From Apostichopus japonicus (Eukaryota > Echinodermata > Holothuroidea > Aspidochirotida > Stichopodidae), in assembly GCF_037975245.1 (NCBI RefSeq), contig NC_092578.1, forward strand, positions 17,677,821 to 17,741,820: 64,000 nt of DNA, written 5' to 3'. Both the position numbers and the translations under genes were made by a program. The notes beneath the pieces are model-generated. The model did not search any database. It worked only from the letters and a program-made list of their open reading frames with translations, and had not been told where the DNA came from. How positions within the stretch are numbered: position 1 is the stretch's first letter; each line of letters begins with the position of its first letter. This document shows, in pieces, positions 35,356 to 47,517 of this stretch.

Positions 35356-38163
35356 TTTCAGGACTCATTCATCATGTGGTTGGAAAGTCTGCACTGACAA
35401 ACCTCATAAAAAAAGAACTAATACAAATAAAGTTCAACATAACAACGCGTATAATTATACACGACTTCAATCTGAACTTGGATGACACATTTGTGCTAAG
35501 TTTAGATGATGAAAAAAAAGTTGTCAAAGTTCATCAGTTCATGAGTTCATGAACTCAAAGCAAATTAGCAGGAAGATTTTAAATTGGATGAGATCTACGT
35601 TTAGGTTAGTTAAACATGAATTATTAACTTAACCTGTATAGGAGGACATTGAAATGGATTTTTTTTTTGGGTGGCGGGGGGGGGGGGGGTGTATATTAAA
35701 CAGGTAGTACATGAGATACCAAAGCCTCTCTGCAGAACATCACATCTCGCACATTACAGACAGTTTTCAAGCAACATCAGTTGGACTAATGTCTCTTTTT
35801 TAGTTTTCACAGTGTCAATAATTTAAGTTAACTTTGAATATGGCGCCTACCTCTCTTACTAGTCTCCTCTGCCCTCGATATATTCATAAGTTGCCTCTCC
35901 GCTGTTTCGTGGGTCTGTGCTTTTCATTTTTGTTTCCTGTTTTTTGTTTTTTGTACTTTGAATCCTTTTCGACAGTTCGCGTTCCTTCTGTTTTCCTCTC
36001 TTTAATTTTACCTTGTCTGTATTTTGGGGATTCCCGTCCATAAATTTCCCTGTGGCTCTCATGAAACTTCTTCTTTTTCTTTTTTAATGTAACGATATAT
36101 TAAATCCCCGTTGCTACCAATCAGGACGTTTGTTAACGAATTGTACATGGTTGTTGCTACAATTGACGCCGTTTTTAACGATTTTTTGGTCCCTTTTTGC
36201 GTTCCATAATAGAGATACTATAAAATATGTGTATGTGTGTGTTTGGTAATAATTCCTCCAAACGTAATGACAGCTTATAGATTTGCATACGATACGGGCC
36301 AAAAAGTCAATTTGAGAAGGGAGCTCTGAGAATTGTGCATTATAACACGAATTTATTGTACCAGCACATATGAGGAAGTTACACAAGCGGGTAATCTACC
36401 ATTCTGAATACCAAATCCCTGTTATGTTCTATTCAAACCAAACATCGTTATCAGGTGCTTACCATATATAGAGACATACCTTCGCATTTATGTGTACTCG
36501 TTTACAAAGTCTACTACGCTGCAAGGACTATACACTATTCACGTGATTTCACGAGCATTTTGACACAAAACACGTACAATTTTTGCGTCAAAGGTGCGAT
36601 TTTATCATACCTAAGGAACTTCAGTTGTAACTATAGTGTTTATACTTTTATATGTTGTTTTTCTTTACTGAATGATATATTCCACGCTGATAATGGAGTC
36701 ACGTACGTAGTCCTAAACTCATTTCGTAGATTTATCAATAAATAAAGTCGATGTAATTAACAAACACAGCCGGCTGAAAATAATTTAGCAGCATCAGCGC
36801 TTAAAGGAGAGAGAGGTTAAGACAGAAAGATAGGGGGAGTCTAGAGGGGGATAGGGGGAGAGGGGTAGAGGGATGAGGGGAGTGGAGGAGAGAGGTAGAG
36901 GGGGAGAGGTTGAGACGGGAGTGGGGAGGATTATATGTTGCACTGGTGATCAACAGTATAGCAGCTATACTCCACTTTACGTTTCAGATAAAATTTTGTC
37001 CAAAATGTTACCCTCGCATCAGTGAGAGGTGGAGAGACAAAGAAAAGGGGGGGGGCGGGGGGAGGATGAGCAGTTGCATTGTTGCAAAAAAGTATAGCAG
37101 CGATACTCCACATTACGTTTCAGATAAAACTTTTCAAAAATGTTACTTCAAGGGGGCACACCTGTCAACATTCACTAACATAAGACATTCGTTACTTTCA
37201 ACGGTATAGCTTTAGCCAAGTCTGTTTTTCGAAGTTTATCCATATCTGGAGCGGATCAGTCCGGGCAAGGTGGTCCCAAAGGGGCCCTCCATATCCCCTC
37301 CCCTCCCTTCTGAAATTTTGTGGACACTAAATATGAGCTACAACGGTATTATTTTGATGGTGCAGCAATATAGTGGTGAATGTTTTAGTATACACTTCGC
37401 GCGTGCATTCTTTGAATTTCACAGATCTTTTCTTACAGTTTGCACCGCTATTTCGGTAGCAATTTCGATACACCACCCATACTTTGTCTCTTTGCTTCTC
37501 TGCCCCCCCCCCCTCCCCTTTTCGAGAAACCCTGGATCACCCGCCCGCAGCTTAAATAACCCTATATGCTAAACGTATATATCAATACGCCGTGCGGGCA
37601 TGCTTTGGTTCTACAAGCCCTTCGCCCTTCTCGGCATCCCGTTTCGCGCGCATTTTCGGGAGGAAGTCGCCCATTTAATATTTTTTTCGAGATTGAAACC
37701 AGACGGCCATATTCGAATCCTTATCTGCTCTGATCAACAGTCCAATGTTGATACACATATAGGCCTACGTGAAGAAATATACATATATATATATTGACCA
37801 GCGATTGATATATCCGCTGGAACTCCCTTGAATGTGTTGGTCTGACGCGTATCCCACCCCTACCCTGTGCCCTCCGCCTTCGCCACCCCCACCCCCCCCC
37901 CGGAGTTACGGTGGCGCATTCAAAGTCGATGGCGTTCTTTCTTTATAGCAATTAAGTTAACTCCTCTGTTACAGACATAATCAGGCTATACTTAAATACT
38001 CGACCATGCTCCATTAGTACTAATTCATTAAATCTAAGAGTTATCAGTTGAATCTCAGTCATTTCTTGTTTGAAGTTTCTTAAAACAATCCACACATATA
38101 TACCCCGTACATAATATATCAAAGCCCATTATCCGGTGCCTCGCGGACCCCAAGAAATATATT
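35356..38163. other. Intergenic with G-rich and purine-rich tracts
   Basis: G run 35675-35690. GGGAGA-type purine tract about 36800-36930. A direct repeat of about 35 bp (core GATACTCCA..ACGTTTCAGATAAA-like) near 36962 and 37099. C runs near 37502 and 37888. No gene recognised. Confidence 0.5.

Positions 38164-38241
<78 letters not shown>
38164..38241. repeat. (TA)n microsatellite
   Basis: About 78 bp of uninterrupted TA. Confidence 0.95.
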
Positions 38242-41200
38242 GAGTACCTTTTAAACCTTCCTCAGTAACCTAGTATACTATTACTGTTATGCACTGAGAA
38301 TAGTGAGAAATTTTGCATGCAATTTATGGCGTTCGCAATGAAACGCCAATAACTAAGAGAAAAATAAAGAAAAATTAAGAAACGTAATAGTAATACGTAC
38401 CTCTAACGAACTGGATTTGGCCGAGAAAGTAAAGACAATCCTCGTACAACATTAACGGCACAGACAGTACTCAGGCTTCGTAATCACAGTTCCCTCTAAT
38501 TACATAGGTCTATACGTACAGGCCTACTGGCAGATCTAATGAGCTACGGTATACCTGTACATTGCACTATGTAACAAATCAACACGTTTCGACAGATTCA
38601 GGTCTACACACAGACACAAACGCCCTCACAACCAAAAGAAGGTCCCAGGGTGATATCGAAGAATTTTAAAATCCACAAGTATTTTGTTTTTAAACAAAAA
38701 TCAGCAAATTTTCACAAAGAAGAACAATTAATAGAAGTACTTTATTCTTGAAAATTCGTTTATAAACGTCCAATACGCTTTCTAAGTTTAGATGATAACT
38801 CGATTGATCACTTTTTGAAATACAATCATTTATCGTTATGCAAGTTCGGGTATACTTTCAAGCTCGGCACGCACTGAGCGTAAGCGATATTGAACTGACA
38901 CTGCGTGGTACTGGTGGGGGCGTGTTAAATTTAACAACCGAACTCGGTAGGCGTGTCTTTGTGCATTTGTCTTGGGGGATTGAATAGTGTCATTAAAAGC
39001 GCAATTAAATCAAATGCTAAAACCACGATGGTTAGGGGGTATAAGAAGAATTTTGAACAATAGCTTTTCGTGGGCTCTAAGTTTGGAAATAAAATATAAT
39101 TAGCAAAATTGCAGATAAAATCCTGTATAATGTGATAGTGGCTATAGATGAAGCGTTGAAAAGAAATATTCGTTTCCAGGATTGGAGGGGCAAACTTATG
39201 CAAAATGCACGATTGCAAATGTACTTGATGAGAAGCCTAACCTAAACCTGATCAGAATCTGAAAGAAATTGGCGGGCTGTGTGAGGTGTTCCTTCTTCTG
39301 CCCCATTCACTCCCCCACACCCTCCGGTTCCCCACCCGGTCCTGTATTTATTCAAATTAGTTGTGCTTACTTCCAATAAGTTCATTAATATACGGTCAAG
39401 TATTAATTTGTAAAGAAACAATGCTGTTACTACTTGAGGCGAGATTAAATAGGTTATTAAAAAAACGTTTCGCACAGACCGTTTATACACTGTCTTGTCT
39501 CACTGAAAAAAGTGAATCATTGTTATAAAAACGCAAGCAAATTTCATTAATCAAAGCGGAGTGCCTTATACAATTCAATCAATAAGTAATTTGGTCAAAC
39601 GAAAAACGCATGGTTATCATTTAACGCATTGCCCGCTGAATTTAGCCAGTGGGTTTCGTTTAACGACAGCTGGCCACCAATAGTATGAAGACGACCAAAA
39701 GGAGAGCCCTTTTCATATAATTGCTTTCATACTTTCCAATCAGTTCTTTAAAATAATTCGGTCTTGTTTCGATCCCATACATACTTTCTGATATATTTGA
39801 CATTTGTCGTAATTTACGCATACCCCATTAAACTCACCGTGCCCCATATTAATTACAGTTCGTACCTCAAAGAAATAAGAAAACACCCCTATGCTAGATT
39901 GAATCCATATTTTGTTTTCATCAGTGTTTTGCTCCTCTCGGAGTAAAATCATATTCGTTGTATGGGCGTACCCACGTTACGTATTCTTAATACACGTCAT
40001 GGGTATATTGAATATCACACAACATTGTTGAGACGAAATTAAGACTATACTTCAGTTCGATTGTGTGTAAGAGTTAAGGCGAGGTATGGAATAGAGCGCG
40101 GAAGGCGAAAGTGGGGGTGGGACTGGGTGGGAGTAAGGGAGGGGGTGTCAGCATCAGACAAAACGCAACAATGCTATTGTGCATTCTCATAATCTCATTC
40201 TGAGAGCCTGCGTATATATACGTATATACGTATATAAGGAGAAGGAGGCGGAGAAAAAAAAACATAAAAAAGTAGGCCTACTGATATTATTTCGCTTAGA
40301 GAAGGAGAGGCAACGATACAAAATTATTCCCGACTGAGTTGACAATCGGTAAAGGGGTCCTGCTGAATAAGACGTGTGACGACTTTCGCTAATCCATCTA
40401 TTTACAAACATTAGTAAAAGCACATCTACAACTTGAAGGGCCTTCACTATTGGCCCCAAATTACTAAAAGCTTCCAAGAGCATACCTCCCCTGAGGCTCT
40501 GGAATTTGCACTTTCCCAATTCAGTAGGTAAGTGTCAAGTTGGGCAATTAGATATAGCATTGAAGAAAAAGCTGTAAAGACGACAGTCACATGTTTGTTG
40601 AAGTGTGAATATGAGTGACCATAATTTGAATTCCTAGCAGATTTCTGGGACAATACTGGTGACCTTTTAACTGTCTGTGAGTATAGTTGATGTAAACATC
40701 TGTGTCATGTAGTGAAAAGCCCATTGCGTCTTTTTTTTTTAGCATCATAAGCCTGACGACATTAATGGTAAGTTTTCAGTCGTTCCAGGTTTCTGTATGC
40801 GATGCTATTTCTTTAGCACGTGCAATCATTAGCATGCTATAACCTGTTAGAAGGAATCGGTAGCGCGATATTAGAAAACATGGCGCAACCGATGACATTT
40901 GTCAATGGTCATTATTACATGTAGGTTAATGGTAATATATTTTTGATCTAATATAGGCATATAAACGCGTAAGACCGGTTGCGCGATATTAAACAAAATT
41001 CTGTGCATCTGGTTTTATATCCTATACGTTGCGTATTTACTTATGTTTATCTACCTTTATCTCTAAATGTCTGTGTTAATGTTGAATGTTAAGCCATATA
41101 ACATACACGCCATCCGTTCTCCGCACGTACTCAATTTTCAGCAGAATTATACGAACAATACCACTTTCATAGCTAGCTAAAACTATATTGAGACGTAACT

Positions 41201-41677
41201 TATCTTATTTGCATAAACAACATCTGTCCTGAATTTGTTACATCTTTTTTGAAGGATCAAGGCGCATGGTACTTGCCATCACTACTGATTAAAAAATGTT
41301 GAGAAAATTGTAAAAAGTACGGTGGATTATTTCGTAATAGCCTACTTGATGAGTTCTGGGAGAGATGAGACGAACTGGTTGGAACTGGTTGGAATGATAA
41401 TCTATGACTGTACCAATGAACTACATACATAGCAATGATATACGTCGCTTAAAAATAACTTTTATTTAAATAACGTCGGACAATCTCGTGTTTTATACGA
41501 GTATACTCTCAAGGAACTCAGCGACGACAGTTCATTTTTCATGACTTTTTTGTTGTCAAATTTATTTCGAGAATTCGAGACAAGCTCATGTTGTCCAAAA
41601 ATATTTTTGGTATAGTGCATAAACTTTACGACTAGATAAATTATGTTTTCCCTTCGATATGTCATTCTGTGAACGTA
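38242..41677. other. Intergenic, nothing recognised
   Basis: Several hydrophobic or mixed ORFs (38931-39218, 40187-40519, both minus strand) have no splice context or known motif. No repeats beyond short TACGTATA runs (about 40210-40237). Confidence 0.5.
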
Positions 41678-42025
41678 TTAAAGTGGCCATGACACGAAAA
41701 TTTCAAAGTCCTATATTTTTGGGATCCATCAAAGAATGTTCTCTAGAACATGTATCAACCAATCTGCCAGTTTAAAACTTGATTTTTCAAGTCGAAAATT
41801 GAGTATGAATTTACCCTTTTCGGCGTTTGAAACTTTGTTTACTCGAAAATTTTCCGATTCGCATGACGTCATGTGACGTCACGTTTTGAACACATTTGTT
41901 GTCGCTGCTTTACGATCCTCCGAACATACCATTCACGTACACAGTAGACAAGTACACATACCACTAGTAGTTACTAAACAAAACACCGATCACAAGTGCG
42001 ATATCAAATCAAAATTTCCTGTGAA

Positions 42026-42910
42026 ATGGCGGATTCAGAACCAATTGCGGCAACCGAAGTTCAAAGTGATAATGGTTCTTCACTAGGCAGTGAAATTGGG
42101 CTATAATTAGAGTGCCCTTTCTCATATTCGAAGCAGAGAGTGAAGGCGATGATCATTCCAATATTGAACCGAACGTTGAGGGTGGAGCGGAGGTGTTAGA
42201 ACCGTATCAGTTCGAGCCTGTTAAACGAGCCGAAATTGAAGCTCCACAACATATCGAAGACGACATCCGTTCGAAACCATTGCAAGGAACATACAACGTG
42301 GTAAGAATTTATAAACGAAGCATTTAAAAACAAAATCCAGTCCATTTTGTGCATGTGTTGTTGGAATTCGCGGAACACCCTAAACCGTATTGTGCGTTGT
42401 GTTACGGTAACTTACAACCCATATGTAGAGTGTGTAGTACTAGTAGGGTTGGTTGCATACTGAAAGTTTGGCTCGGGGATGTAAGTTGCATTATGCAGCC
42501 ATGCTAGGTAGGCATATGTGTTATTTCATACTCATTATTACTTGGCTAGTACTTTGGCCTGGAGTTTTGCAAATCAATTTTCTGAAACAAAAGAATGTTT
42601 CATGATACACGGAAGGTGTAAAATCACAACAAATGTAATCATAACTGTACATTGTATGCCTGCTTGTTATTGTGGACATCATGGCCAACATTAATACATT
42701 TTGAACTTTCATAAATTTTTTCCCAGGCAGTACAGATACATAGCCTACGGTCAACAGGTTCAATGATACTTGGGGTTCCTAGCAAGACACGTCAGGGTTG
42801 TGCTACCATCATGTGCAGTCCAAAGGATCAGAAGTGATTTTCCAGCCAATGGTCATTACACTGGATTCAAGTTGCCAGGAGAAAACTCATTGTATAGGAA
42901 GCTTGGTTGA
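42026..42910 (+). pseudogene. P2X7-type C-terminal-domain protein gene, broken
   Basis: Exon 1 starts at ATG 42026 (MADSEPIAATEVQ, acidic/Ser-rich) and shifts frame before 42112. It continues with FEAESEGDDHSNIEP, GGAEVLEPYQFEPVKRAE and LQGTYNV to a good donor GTAAGA at 42301. The terminal exon starts after TTTTTTCCCAG at 42727: QYRYIAYGQQVQ, an in-frame TGA (42764-42766) where relatives usually have Trp, then YLGFLARHVRVVLPSCAV and QRIRSDFPANGHYTGF to a stop at 42908. Family knowledge: R.IAYR....W..G.LG...R.V.PSC.V..IR..FP...G.Y.GF is the end of the zinc-binding cytoplasmic domain of P2X7 and the many 'P2X7-like' stand-alone proteins. The middle (the Cys-rich CTCGNC-type part) was not found. 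It lies wholly inside the TTAA element. Confidence 0.75.
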
Positions 42911-44290
42911 GAAATTCCTCCAGAAACACCTTTTCTAAACTACGATTGTGTTGGATTATCAATCCGTCAGGGTTCCCTCAGTGTTGATATATTGAAATTC
43001 AAGACTTTTAATTCAGGATGAAAAGGTTATTTTCCAGACCCAACATCAACAATGAAAGAAAAGGCATGTTTTGAAGCATTTGGACACAAGTATTGGCGTG
43101 ACCGTGATGTCATATAATATGTGCATAAGGGAACGGACATTGACCTTTTTAGGGGCATTTACCTCCCAGACGTTTGATTCGTACCTTTAATCTGGAAGCC
43201 AAAATATCCATATCACCAATGATATTTGACAGAAAAGTCATAATAGAGACCAATGGAGGCAGCAGAACTCTTGAATGTTTAGACTTTGTTTCTTCAGCAG
43301 CAGTTGGTTTGTTTTGTAGTCTTTCTTCAAAAACTCAGCAGTACACCCTGTTAATGGTCTTCGATTGTTTTAATGCGTGTGATGCTGTGTTTCACATTGC
43401 CCATCAGTGTTGTACGTGTCGTCGTGCTTGTGTAACATTTTTGCATGTGAGTTACTTCGTGCAGTGTTTCTTGGTTTAAATAACCCTTTATTGTATTTGC
43501 TTCTGGATTATTCTAATTAATTTGTCACAACAACGATTGATAGCGATGGACATGCAACTGCTTTGTAGGCTTAAAGCCAAAAAATTCATGTAAGTTGTTT
43601 TCTTTTAACCTCCTTTGATGTCACAAATTACATTAGTGTAATTTAAGAATGATAATGTTTATGGAAAGTACAGTTTTACTTTTATGTCATATAATACAAT
43701 GATTGTTGTTAATGTTAGTTCAGATTGTCCAGAATGACTGTCTAGAACTGATATTGAATAAATTTTGTTCAATGATTTAACACTTGAACTATGTTGTGTG
43801 AATTTTTGGCTCTGTGACTTTAAAATAAATCGCTTTGAGATTTAATTAAACACCCTTTGGAATAAAATCTTTTTACCTACCCAGTATTTTGACCCATCCC
43901 CATTACCCCCACTCCCTCCACAACATAAAAAATGGTTTTCCTGGAATAGGAATAAGAAATTATTGCTATAACTAACTGATCCAGCATATTCCAGAAATAA
44001 ATTGGGGCACTGAGATTTGTTCACAAGAAGATGTAACCCATCGCTTCTGAAGCTAACCTCATAGCTTATTAGTATACAATAGAGCAATGAAGGGGGTGTT
44101 AATTTAGATGATACAGTAAAATCTCTTCGTCTATTGCGACTTCAGTGTAGTAACGCTAATACTATAGTACTACTAGTGCTCAGCGCGCTACCTCCTAAGG
44201 ATCGCCACTTGCCCCATTGGAGGTTTCCTGTTCCCCGATCTGGTCTTCAGAGTAGTTTTTTGTGGATTACTTGACAGAAGAATGACTCTT

Positions 44291-44536
44291 TTATGTCGAA
44301 CCGTTAAAGTCCATTTGTTTTATTTCATAACAAAAAGGAGGGATCGTAGTATGCTTCCGTGAAGTGTTCGCTTCATTCGGAGCTGCATACTGGCTAGGCC
44401 CAGTGAAATCGGCCCTGGTGTTGTGCACTAACTTGGTCATAATCGCCGTGTTTTTTTCGTCCTTCAGCCATGGATGAAGGCTAATTGCATGGGTAATGAT
44501 ATTTATGCAGCCCCCAACAACACAACGGACCGGCAT
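44291..44536 (-). pseudogene. THAP-domain ORF, frameshifted
   Basis: Starts MPVRCVVGGC, with Met-Pro and two Cys at the THAP positions. SLHPW and later TRADFTGPSQYA match the THAP pattern. In this frame the end is wrong, but another frame of the same strand reads SEHFTEAYYDPSF, the expected H-F end of the C2CH finger, so one or more indels break the domain at about 44385-44400. THAP domains bind DNA and occur at the N-terminus of P-element and Kolobok transposases. It lies 340 bp inside the right end of the TTAA element, transcribed inward. Confidence 0.75.
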
Positions 44537-44897
44537 TTCTCTCGGATAGTTTACAACAGTTGTAAAAAAAACTTGAAATTACTAACGATATAGCGTAATA
44601 CAGTGGTTGTTCTATCAGTGTAAATGTGCGTGTACTGTATATGGAACGGTATGATCGTCGCGCATCCGATACATGCCTGGGCTTTGCACGTGTGTTCCTA
44701 ACATGACGTCATCATTGTCTTGTTGTGAAATCGCATTCTCAGATATCTATTTTCGAATGCGAATATTAAAACGTTAATTACTAATTAGTCCTTGAGGTTT
44801 TCAGGGTGTTGAGGATAGTTTTGAACATAGATTTTCTCATAGATTCAGAGGAAGTTACTCTCGATGAGTTGGATTTTTCGTGTCATGGCCTCTTTAA

Positions 44898-47486
44898 CGG
44901 TTTTAACGTCACCCCTTGGGCATCAGTAGTTTCCCTTCCGTGATATACAAAACAGGCTCAGCTTCTACAACACTTCTCTCTTAACCCTTCTGAACTGTAT
45001 GAACTTAAAGGGTGACTTTTGGAAAATCATATTCTTGATATGTTTTAAGAAAGACAAATATACTAGTGTTGATGTATAAACAGCTATTGGTTTTTTTTAA
45101 AGATTTTCAGATTGAAGAGATTCTAAATCACTGGGATTCATTTTAAAGACTAACATTGTTGCTGAAGTCAGCCACAAACGCAGGACTTAACAATGTTTAA
45201 TGTTCATGCATCGATTGCATAAATTGTATAATAACTTAAGCAAAAACAGTTTCTCTTTTAATTTCATACGGACAATAGAGCAACCGTTCACATTCAATAC
45301 CATTTATCCTTGAACACAATGTGTAATGAATTGTAAACATTCATAATCCAACATGTCCGACATGTCAGTTCGAACATAATTAAATGTGGTATAGAAACAT
45401 ATAGCCTGTATTGATAACAACATACAGGTTTTAACGATCAATATCATATCAAAATTATAGCTTTGTGCATGCCTAGACTCTGTCACTCTTTAAATCTCAG
45501 GATGCTATAAGGCCATACTTTATTGTCTAATCGTGGTGGGAGCATAGAATGACTTTCTTGTACCATACGATCAAAGCCACAAACGTGTCAATATTATTAT
45601 GCTCCAGAGAAGTTTGTAAAATGTCGGTTACTACGGGGTGTATAGCCTCGCAAAAAACTCACAGTAACATTTTGAAGGTCAAGGGTGAGTTCATAAAATA
45701 GATCGTGTTGTTTGTTGTACCTCAAGAAGAGAGTGCTAATATGGACGTCGGGGGGGGGGGGGGGGCAGAGAAGAGAACTGTTTTATGAAGATCAAAATCA
45801 TGTCTATCTGGATGGTTACCAGGGGCTTTGTTTAGTTTTGACAATCCGATTTTTTGCAATTTTCGCGTCCAAACATCTGACGTATCCATGATATATTTCT
45901 CATGATGTCGTATGGAATTTTAACTTCACCTTGCGAGCGATTGATGGCTTTCAAATATAGGCCGGATATAGGTTCGGGGCGATAGAGACATATGATACGA
46001 GGGTAAGGATGGTAGTAGTATGGGGTTGGGGAGGGGGGGGGGAGTGAAGGGCTCTTTGTTCTGGCTATTTGCATATTTCTCAACGTTCATTAGCTATCTA
46101 CTTGTAAGTTAAACTGTGAGTTTCTTTTGACAATTACCTTGGTTTCCAAACTATATATATAACATCAAAATTCAACAGGAGTGACACATTCCATTGTGTA
46201 CTACAGCACACATGTGGGTCGAGGCTGTTTTGTATAGCTACACATGCACATGCGCAGTAAGCCGTAATGCATGACGTAATTTTCGCGTTTCCACTTCGCA
46301 TGTCAGTTGTCGTTCTAGAAAGGTAAACACACCGTCAAGGAAATTGAACAGCCCTTGAATAAGCAAGCATACTCGTAGGAATGTTTCTAATTAAATCATT
46401 AATGTATTGATTACCGATGCGCATCAGCGCTGTTTTCCGATTAATTAGCAAAAGTGACATCGCAGCTGTTTGTAAGATTTTGGTAAGATCTGATGGCTTA
46501 TTTTTTAACCTCAAAGGTTCATTTGTTCGATAATTTTTCAGTGGGTGGGTGGGGGCGGGGAGGGGTAGGGGGCGTATGGTGGTTCCAAGAAATCGAGGAT
46601 GTACATATACAACATAAAATTTAAAGCAAATGGTTTTCTTCGGTCGCAAAACTTTCGCAAAATTATATCCGAACTATAGTTACCTTAATTTTATACTTAA
46701 ACTAAAAATTTCAATGGAATAAATCCTCCTCGACTCTTTATCCGCACGAAATGAACATTTATTCGGAAAAAGCGAATACCTAACTTTTTCGCTCACTTCT
46801 AGGTTACTCATCGCTCAATTCTAGTCATGTTATTATTTTAGTAAATTACTGACAAAAACAGAATAAAGCAAAAAAAAAAAAAAAAAAATGGGGGCGTCGT
46901 TCTTAATTTTTGAAATAAAACATGGCTACTAGTCAAGCTAAAGGCATGGCATCTTGACGGAATGTGGAGATTGGACATAAACATAAAAATACTAATAATA
47001 ATAATTAAAGAAAACCCTTAAGGCTACTTCAGTTTCTTTAAATCTTTCAAAACTATAACATAGACCGCTATCATTTTATTTAATTTTATATCAATTCCCC
47101 CCCCCCCCTCAAAAAACAAACAAAAAAACAGAAGATCGTGCTCTGGATTTTATGGAAATTTACCGCTGATTGTACTCCAACATAATATAGTTATTCACGC
47201 TCTTATTTTTATCAAATGATTTAGAGACGCTTTTAAGACTTATCTCACATGACATATACCGCTTTAAAACATTTTTTTTTTACTTTTTACTCTCTTTCTT
47301 TCTTCTCTAAATTAGAAATAAACGAGTTTAAGTGCTGTTTATCCCTTTGGCAGTAGTTAGGAATCATTAATTTCGACAATCTGTTTCAACGAGCATCTAC
47401 ATTCTGTAAACTGCTCTAGGACACTAGCTCTTTTATTTGCGTATATAGCTGCACGTCGGCGACCCTTGCGACCCCGCAATCTGATG
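44898..47486. other. Intergenic, nothing recognised
   Basis: G runs near 45751-45766 and 46030-46042, an A run at about 46870-46888, a C run near 47097-47108. No gene seen. Confidence 0.5.
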
Positions 47487-47517
47487 TGACGTCATCAGTT
47501 ATGACGTCATGTGACGT
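47487..47517. promoter_or_regulatory. Cluster of CRE-like palindromes
   Basis: TGACGTCA at 47487 and 47502, and TGACGTAT at 47512. The 17-mer ATGACGTCATGTGACGT (47501-47517) also occurs at 41863 inside the TTAA element. It is either a real bZIP-binding cluster or a relic of a related transposon end. No adjacent gene recognised. Confidence 0.4.

Larger units (their letters stand above)
41682..44893. mobile_element. TTAA-flanked DNA transposon, Kolobok-like, 3.2 kb
   Basis: The left TIR AGTGGCCATGACACGAAAA (41682-41700) and the right TIR (44875-44893) are inverted repeats matching at 18 of 19 positions. TTAA flanks both ends (41678-41681, 44894-44897). TTAA duplication is known for piggyBac and Kolobok; the THAP domain inside (minus strand) favours Kolobok. 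Also inside is a broken plus-strand gene with the P2X7-receptor-type C-terminal domain. No full transposase was recognised between the two, so this copy is probably dead. TGACGTCA palindromes lie about 180-200 bp inside both ends. Confidence 0.75.

Noticed and set aside
38931-39218. Hydrophobic minus-strand ORF
   Set aside because: AT-rich chance hydrophobicity; no motif or splice signal.
40187-40519. 110-codon minus-strand ORF with LGPIVKALQVVDVLLLMFVN
   Set aside because: No recognised family, no splice context, not supported by neighbours; kept only as a note.
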